From: Endothia cerciana
Taxonomy: Eukaryota > Ascomycota > Sordariomycetes > Diaporthales > Cryphonectriaceae
Assembly: GCA_026119935.1 (NCBI GenBank)
Contig: JALRMH010000001.1
Span: forward strand, 1,426,001-1,490,000
DNA length: 64,000 nt
Direction: 5' to 3'
Numbering within the stretch: the first letter of the stretch is position 1; each line of letters begins with the position of its first letter. The notes beneath the pieces were generated by a model. It was not told where the DNA came from, did not search any database, and saw only the letters and a list, made by a program, of their open reading frames with translations. Below are positions 57,304 through 64,000 of this stretch, piece by piece. Made by a program: the position numbers and the translations under genes.

Positions 57304-59894
57304 CGTGTGTTAGGTGGAGAGATGCTTACTTATCGATAAGGCCCTCTCCGCATAGGACCCGCTGCCACACCTTATATTAACCTCACCTACTCCGTACCAC
57401 CCGTATTAGTTTTCCACTTTTCTAAGTCAAGTATGCACGCTGGCCTATCATCGGCTTTGCGGCATATCCAGTCCTCGTGTCTTCAACCTCGCCATAATTC
57501 GCTCGTCAATAGACCGGCCCACTGGCTGTCGTCAATCAATCTGGGACTCGCTCCCCTGGACAACTGGCGGATCCGTTATGGTCGTGGTATTCTAGTTGCT
57601 CCTGAGGAGAACGCATGCTCGATGGGCTGCCCAAGCTCAGCGTCTTCGAATCTTAGGCCAGTCGACAAGAGCAGACGCTGCTAAGGTAATCTTTGATTAT
57701 CTTGCTCGAGACTACCAGAGGCCTTTCTATAACCGCCGCTGTGTTTCTTGGAGGGCAAATCTCGCTGGCCACAGGCAGCGTTCTCGCCGCGCTCGCCGTT
57801 GTTTGGCTTGGCAGGGGTGCCATCGTCCCCTTCGCAATGGTCGATGGCGACGTTGTCGTCGCCTTCGCCTGGAACATCCTCCAGGCCAGGCAGAGGCCGC
57901 GGCCGTTGCTTGAGCCCCTCCCTTCCAGGGCGGCGGTGTGCCAGCCTTAGACGCGTGTTGGGAAGAGGGCGTGGAGGATGGACCGTACGACCTCAGGGTC
58001 TTCCTCGTCAGGACACGACGTCGCCAAAGTCTTCGTAGAAGGTTACATGGGGGCTCTGAGAACCCTTCTCTCGACGTACGAGAAGACATAGAAGTTGTGG
58101 GACCCAGGCGGCCTCTTATATGCATCGGCGATCCCCGTGAAGATGCCTGACATCCCTCTCGCGCTGAGCTTCGCGGTGCAAGCCCTCTTCTGTTCTGGCA
58201 CGTATATCGTGACCTTATAGCCCAATACATGGATGGCTAGTAGATCAGGTTTATTGTCTGGTCAATATCGACGTCGTCCTAGGAAGCCTGGATTCCGGAA
58301 GCCTCCAGGGCAGCAGGCCTTCACGGGGCACAAAGGCGCATTATGTTCTGGCGCCAGTCTGCATAACGTGACCGAAAAGATGGAGTTGTCATGATCACGT
58401 TGGGATGGACAGACAATATCTAGCAGACACTGAGACGCCCACAGGCTTCTTTGGCACTGCGCGGAGTTCCATCAAGGGATATCCGAAATGAGCCCTAGAC
58501 GAGGCGCTGTCACAAGCCTGGAATGGAAACCCACGCACACCCACTTTGGGGCTCAATCCCGGCACACTCGCCGAGGCCAAGATGGGAATGAGGCTAATAT
58601 GTGGCTAAATATCTCGGATGAATGCATCTAGCAGAGAAGCCTCCCACCCGGTCCTACACTCATCCACCTTGCCGCAGAAACACGCCGACTGCCACGTGCT
58701 GGTCACCAAATTGTGTCCTTGGTCCAAATTAAGGGACACAGGCGAACCACTTCCTCAGTCACTTGGGCCATGCTAATGACCGGGCATGACCATCTCACCT
58801 TTAGTGGCCGTCGGCCAGTGATTGGCAGGACTGGGCATCTTTGATTAATGTGGTTGTATCCTCCAAACAAAGAGTGTTTATTAGATCTCGTGGACTAGGA
58901 CCAGCTCAACTATTGGCATAGTCCCTGGGCCCAACCTCCGAGACACACTTCACTGTAGCCGACATAAGCCCGACAACTCGACCACACTAACCTCATAAAG
59001 TGTTCGGATTGTTCTCAAGCTTTCTGGCTGAAACTCCTACAGCAGTCCGACGATCTACTATTGACGGAGCCAGCGCTGTCCATCAAGGAAATTAGAAAGT
59101 CCGTGGGGACGATAAACTCGCCCCTGCGATCTTCCAAATCAAGGACTCGGGGCGCCCTCAGTAGCCCACACCGGCCATCCTTCTGACCCCAGATAATCAT
59201 CCCCACAGGCTAACAGCGCTGATCTGGGGAAGCATTTGGTCCTAGCGAACTCGGGTTGTGGCCACCACGCAGCACAACCTAGAGGCCGTCAGGTCGCACA
59301 TAACCGCATAGTATCATGGTCTGCCAAGCAGGAGAGCGACAACGTGGCAAAATCTTAATCTAATTCATCCATGATATTCCATTGAATCGAGCCGAGCCGC
59401 AGTCATTCAAATTAGTCGCCCGTTCTTCTGAACAAGCATGACAGGGACACCTCCACGTCGATCCGTCGCTAACGGTAAGGTTTGCATGTCTCTCTGTGTT
59501 TTCTCTGGAGTCGACATGGAACATGTTCGTTGGACCGTGACGTCCCGGCTGCAAGCTCTTTCCCACGCGACTCCCAGGTAGCATTTAGCCTTAATCCTCG
59601 TCCCACACCTATTCTAGAAAGGTGACCTTCTGGTCTAGATGGCCGATCTTACTATACCATGAGCAAGGTTCCCGGACCGAATGCCCGTACGCAAATGGAT
59701 GTCCCTTACTGTTGTTATATATCCTGTATCCTCTCACAGGATGGTCTGTGTCGTTCAGCCAGCCCTCACTCTCCCCCACCCGGCCCCCCCCCCCCGGAAT
59801 AGAGCCTACCATCCTGTTTTTGGTGCAAGGCTCGCTTCACCCTCAGTGCTACACCATACCTCATCCGCACCGGTGATCTCTACTATCCTCCAGG
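57304..59894. other. Gene-poor region with a possible retroelement remnant
   Basis: A 2.6 kb stretch between MSH3 and the transporter. Apart from the possible Copia-like fragment (about 57650-58225) I see no gene. A C12 run is at 59784-59795 just before the transporter. Confidence 0.5.
57653..58225 (-). mobile_element. Possible degenerate Ty1/Copia-type pol fragment
   Basis: The minus strand from 58225 reads GYKVTIYVPEQKRACTAKLS followed by ARGMSGIFTGIADAYK. This resembles the end of the integrase region of Ty1/Copia polyproteins, where a G-C-x-V-x-I-P-x-x-x-R block precedes K-L-x-x-R-x-x-x-G-I-x-x-G-Y. Two stops break the frame at 58043-58045 and near 57948, and reading continues to about 57653. 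No LTRs, reverse transcriptase or target-site duplication are seen, so at most an old fragment is present. Confidence 0.35.
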
Positions 59895-61661
59895 ATGGGT
59901 CTCTTCAAGAGGTCGGCGCCCAAGAAGGACGTCGTCGAGGTTGCGCAGGAGGAGGCACCTCAGTTCGAGAGGGTGAGCTGGACGAAGGAGCCCGGTCTGA
60001 GAAAGTTGTACTGGCATGCGTTCGTTCTTAGCATTGCCTCGGCTACGACTGGATACGATGGCATGTTCTTCAACAGTGTGCAGAATTTCGACACCTGGAA
60101 GAGTGTAAGTCACGGACAGACTATTCTACCACCGTTCCTTATGTGACATGGGCTCCCCACGGGCATTTCAGACTTTGTATCTACGAGAAACGCATCCTTA
60201 GTTGCTGCCGAGCGCTGGCTAACATAGAGGCTTAAGAGATTTGGCCACCCTCAAGGCTCCATGCTGGGTCTGCTCGGTGCTCTCTATCAGATCGGCAGCG
60301 TCACATCCATTGCTCTTGTCCCTTTGTTCACGGATCGCTTTGGACGAAAGTTACCCATCATCATGGGATGTATCATTATGATCGCTGGTGCCCTGATGCA
60401 AGGGGCTGGGGGCACTCTCGGCGTCTTCATGGGCGGTCGATTCTTGCTCGGTTTCGGCAACTCCTTCGCTCAACTGTCATCTCCCATGCTGCTCACCGAA
60501 ATCTGCCACCCTCAGCACAGAGCCCGTCTAACTACCGTCTATAACTGTCTGTGGAACGTTGGCGCTCTATTCGTCTCATGGCTCGCCTTCGGCACGGACT
60601 ACCTCTTTAGCGACTGGTCATGGAGGATCCCCGCGCTACTCCAGGCATTCCCATCCATCATTCAGCTCACCTTCATCTGGTTTGTTCCAGAGTCGCCCCG
60701 TTTCCTGATCGCGAAGGACAGGTCTGAGGAAGCCCTCCATATACTCGGGAAGTACCACGCCAATGGCAACACGCAGCACTCGACCGTCCAATTCGAGTAC
60801 CGCGAGATCAAAGAGACTCTCGCAATGGAGCTCGAGGCCAAGAAGCATAGCAGCTACTTCGACTTTTTCAAGACAAAGGGCAACCGATACCGATTGGCGG
60901 TCCTCATATCTCTCGGAGTGTTTTCGCAGTGGTCGGGAAACGCCGTCATCTCCAACTACTCCAGCCTTCTCTATAGCACCGCCGGTGTTGAGGGGTCCAC
61001 CCAGAAACTCGGCCTGTCCGCCGGCCAGACCACCTTGGCCCTCCTGGTCTCCGTCACTATGGCAATGTTCGTCGACAAACTCGGCCGCCGTCCCACGTTC
61101 CTCATCTCCACGGGAGGCATGGTCGCCACGCTGGCTATCTGGACCCTCACCTCGGGTCTGGCCGAGGACCACGGCTCCACGAAGGCCAACAACGCAATGA
61201 TCGTGTTCATCTGGATCTTTGGGATCTTCTACTCCGTCGCCTGGTCCGGTCTGCTCGTCGGCTACGCCATCGAGGTCCTGCCGTATACGCTCCGCGCCAA
61301 GGGTCTTATGATTATGAACTTCAGCATTCAGATTGCTCTGACGCTGAATACCTATGCAAACCCTGTCGCCTTCGAGTACTTCGACCCGCGTACTTGGAGA
61401 CTCTACCTGATCTACACCGTAAGTCGAAGCCACGACCTGACGGCGTCCAGCCCGGCTAACATGATATGACTACAGTGCTGGGTCGGAGTCGAGTTCATCT
61501 TCGTGTACTTCATGTACGTCGAGACCAAGGGGCCCACCCTCGAGGAGCTAGCCAAGGTCATCGACGGTAAGGAGGCCCGGGTAGCGCACTTGGATCTGAA
61601 TCAGGTCGAGAAGGAGACCGAAATTATGTCTCATGAGGTGTACTTGGCAGGAAAGTCTTAG
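59895..61661 (+). CDS. MFS sugar transporter, lactose-permease-like
   Basis: Three exons, 59895-60104, 60237-61418 and 61476-61661, encode 525 aa. Introns of 132 and 57 bp are in phase 0. The first intron's acceptor is chosen so that the protein reads TWKSRFGHPQGSMLGLLGAL. Twelve membrane segments are expected. Sugar-porter signatures are TTGYDGMFFNSVQ (helix 1), DRFGRK (loop 2-3), GRFLLGFGNSF, PESPRFLI after helix 6, DKLGRRP (loop 8-9) and VETKGPTLEELAKV near the end. The short charged N-terminus and this motif set match fungal Lac12-type lactose permeases / hexose-proton symporters. The true substrate cannot be read from sequence. No glycosidase gene is adjacent. Confidence 0.9.
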
Positions 61662-64000
61662 GCGCTTATGGGAAGGGGCTGGGGACAACGACGGGAAGCA
61701 TATGTTCTTGAGTTTTCATTTGTTCATTATGAGATTATGTCTCAACAGCATACCTCGGTCCGGTATCATGGCTGGTCATAGAGGTGACCTCATATGCATT
61801 ATCCCATGTGCGTTGTCAAATAATGCACATAAAGGCTGTTTTCTGTTCTCTGTATATATTTTTCTTAGCATGAGGACCTCAGCGCGTGCCTGGAGTCTTA
61901 TCTTATTGTCAAGTACTTCAAGCTGTGGTCCAGTCCACCGGTGGCCGCTTCCTGCACCCCAGATCTTGAAGCAGAACACGAAATAACGACAGCGAATGGC
62001 TGAATCGCCCGTGTCACTGATGAACTGGGAATGATTTCAGATGCCTTCCACACCACCCTGAAGAGGCCATGAATCAACACCGTCAGGCTCTCGGGGCGTA
62101 CCCGAACTCAGCGGGACTGATCCTGTGCTCCACGACCGTATCTCGGCCTTATCAAGATCGACCTGAGACTGTTCTTTTTTCTTCGCCCCTCCTTTTCTTC
62201 TGCCTGTGTCGGAAATTCCCCCCAGAGATTGTAGCTTGACTGCTAAGAAAACCACCCTGCAGAGCAATGGAGGCAGGCCGGCGTACCCGTCCAACACAGG
62301 TGTCATCATATTCCCAGCTTTCTGCACGATGCGTAACCAACCTGCTGCCACCTCGCAGCCGGCACGTGTCTCCGGCTGGTCGCTTACTGCGCGGCCTTGT
62401 TACACCGATGGACCATTGGGAAGACCTCAGCTGCTTAGAGCTTGCAAAACATCGAGATCGTCTCTCCTGAGGTAGCATGCGCTCACATGTGGAGTAAGTC
62501 GGGTGGAAGTTGAATCTGGGTATGTCGGATCTCTTCCCGAGCTGCCTGCGTTTCCTGGTTAGAAACACCACAAAGTAGGACTCGCAGAAACTCGGGCAAT
62601 GGGACTGCTGACAACGAGGATGGATTATCTGATACTGCAATAAAAGCACCATGAAACTATAAGCTGGACGTACGTTGTGCAGACGTTAGGTTGAAGAGTC
62701 CCCAATAGGGACCTTTTTTTTTACCTTAATTTCTCTACAGAAAGAATCGTAGCCCGTGAAGTACGAACCCGGTCCTCCACACCCTGCGGAACACCCATCT
62801 TTCAGGGCGAGTCCAAACTCACAGCTTGCAACGCGTCACTTACGCGTCAACCCTATAGCCCAGGCCAGTATTGGACTCGGGAGGTCGCTGGATATTTGAT
62901 TTTACCACTTGGTTTTTTAGCACATTCGAACCCGGGGACCTGGCACATCATGGCAACTGTCGGGGATCAAGTGCCTTGGCCAGGTTCATATCCTGCTGGA
63001 GTTGGAAGAAAGGTTGCCTGGACTGGCTGATAAGGATGACTCGAGTTGGGTAGGGATGAAAGTTGGGCTTGCTGGGCTACCGCCGTCCATGCTTGAACTC
63101 TGCTTACTGGACTGTTGCCTCTGTAAAGGGTTCACCCCGACTGTGTGTCTGCCTTCCTTTCCTTCTTCCTTCTGTCTACTATGTGTACACCCATAAAGAG
63201 CTGAACGATCAGGCTGGTTGTGATCTCGAGAGCAAATGGTGTCACTCTTAGTGCATACTTCTTAGGCGGATTCGACAAAGCTTAACCTTCTGCCGAAGAA
63301 GCCCAAGCCCATCCTATTCACAGGAACCATATGCTCCTCGATCTTCTCGTGGGCATACTCAGCATCACCATCTATAATTCCATCATCTCTAGAACTGGTG
63401 AATGTTCACATAACAGCCTCATCCATCACGAGCCAGTCCGAGGACGTTCCCATTCCGTCCCTGAGCGAGTCTCGGGTCCTACAGCGGGCAGAATCCTAAT
63501 CAAGGAATTTTTTGAAGTAGCGGCCAGTTGAAAATGTTTGAACCCTTCTCATAGTCCTGCTGGCTCTCCTGCTCACGCCCGTGCTTCTGCCGAATAGCTC
63601 ATTTTCTGTGCTACGAAGTTAGGCTTGATCTGGACGTCCCTGGTATAGCCTCTTCACTAGCTTGGATGTGCCGAGAGGGATCTGGTTGTTCTGTAGGCCA
63701 TACCGCTAGTTATGGAAGGTCTTGCCGTACATTCCCATTCTGATATTGCTCATTACTGCTTGATTGATGACTGCTTATAATCATCGAAGTCTACTTCCAA
63801 GGTTCGACGAGCTGACGTGGTGGCGCTGTTGTACAGAGCATACTGAAACGAACAGACGGCCGTGATCGTGCAGTAAATGATTTGCACCGATCTCCCTGTT
63901 CGTAGGACCCGAGACGAAGTTGGTACGCATTAAGGAATAGTACTGTGCCCTCCGGGCTGTGGTGGCTAAAGGGACTAAGCAGTGGCTGCTGTTGAGGTGA
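61662..64000. other. Gene-poor right end of the window
   Basis: A 2.3 kb stretch with no supported gene, RNA gene or clear repeat. It shows a mix of moderately AT-rich segments; frames are short (up to 166 codons) and domain-free. A gene starting beyond 64000 could have its upstream region here. Confidence 0.45.

Noticed and set aside
60636..61433. 265-codon frame on the minus strand
   Set aside because: Antisense to the MFS transporter exon 2; it is a shadow of the GC-biased codon pattern.
62920..62955. ATTCGAACCC, tRNA T-loop-like
   Set aside because: No A-box or acceptor stem in either direction at tRNA spacing.

Overview
The window is nuclear DNA of a filamentous ascomycete, most likely a Sordariomycete. 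Genes are separated by long non-coding stretches. Introns are short (mostly 51-145 bp) with GTRNGT donors, CTAAC/CTGAC-like branch sites and AG acceptors. The protein set is typically fungal: an Inp2/vezatin-like protein, a patatin/NB-ARC/TPR NLR, a Kre9/KNH-type GPI protein and an MFS sugar transporter. No rRNA, tRNA, CRISPR array or prokaryotic operon is visible. Exon models were built by hand from splice signals and reading-frame phase.

Layout. 1-15 kb: the 5' end of a gene for a probable mitochondrial protein (minus), a Ptc7-like mitochondrial PP2C phosphatase (plus), a GPI-anchored Ser/Thr-rich wall protein (minus), an Hpm1-like protein-histidine methyltransferase (minus), a Baeyer-Villiger-type FAD monooxygenase (plus) and the SDH assembly factor SDHAF3/Acn9 (minus). 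15.6-24.8 kb: a 1237-aa patatin-NB-ARC-TPR NLR (plus), a DEIH-box RNA helicase resembling Dhr2 (minus) and a Sec9/SNAP-25-like Qbc-SNARE (minus). 25-38 kb: a possible hypothetical gene, a GTPBP1-like GTPase, EMC6, an Inp2/vezatin-like membrane protein, PCNA and pyridoxal kinase. 38-57 kb: dUTPase, a CENP-K-like kinetochore protein, a three-KH RNA-binding protein, a small Ser-rich protein, a C2H2 protein and the mismatch-repair ATPase MSH3. 57-64 kb: gene-poor DNA with a possible Copia-type retroelement remnant and one sugar/lactose-permease-type MFS transporter.

The most interesting element is the NLR next to a SEC-9-type SNARE. This pairing matches the plp-1/sec-9 allorecognition (germling-regulated death) system known in Neurospora crassa and the vic2 incompatibility locus of Cryphonectria parasitica. 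In those systems a patatin NLR monitors the SNARE and triggers cell death when the alleles do not match. Here the two genes are separated by an RNA helicase. The SNARE carries Gly where the Qc helix normally has its zero-layer Gln.

A second theme is cell-cycle logic. PCNA, dUTPase, MSH3 and the CENP-K-like gene all have clustered ACGCG (MluI cell-cycle box-like) motifs 90-300 bp upstream of their ATGs, which suggests shared G1/S control. MSH3 also carries an N-terminal PCNA-interaction (PIP) box, linking it to the PCNA encoded about 20 kb away.
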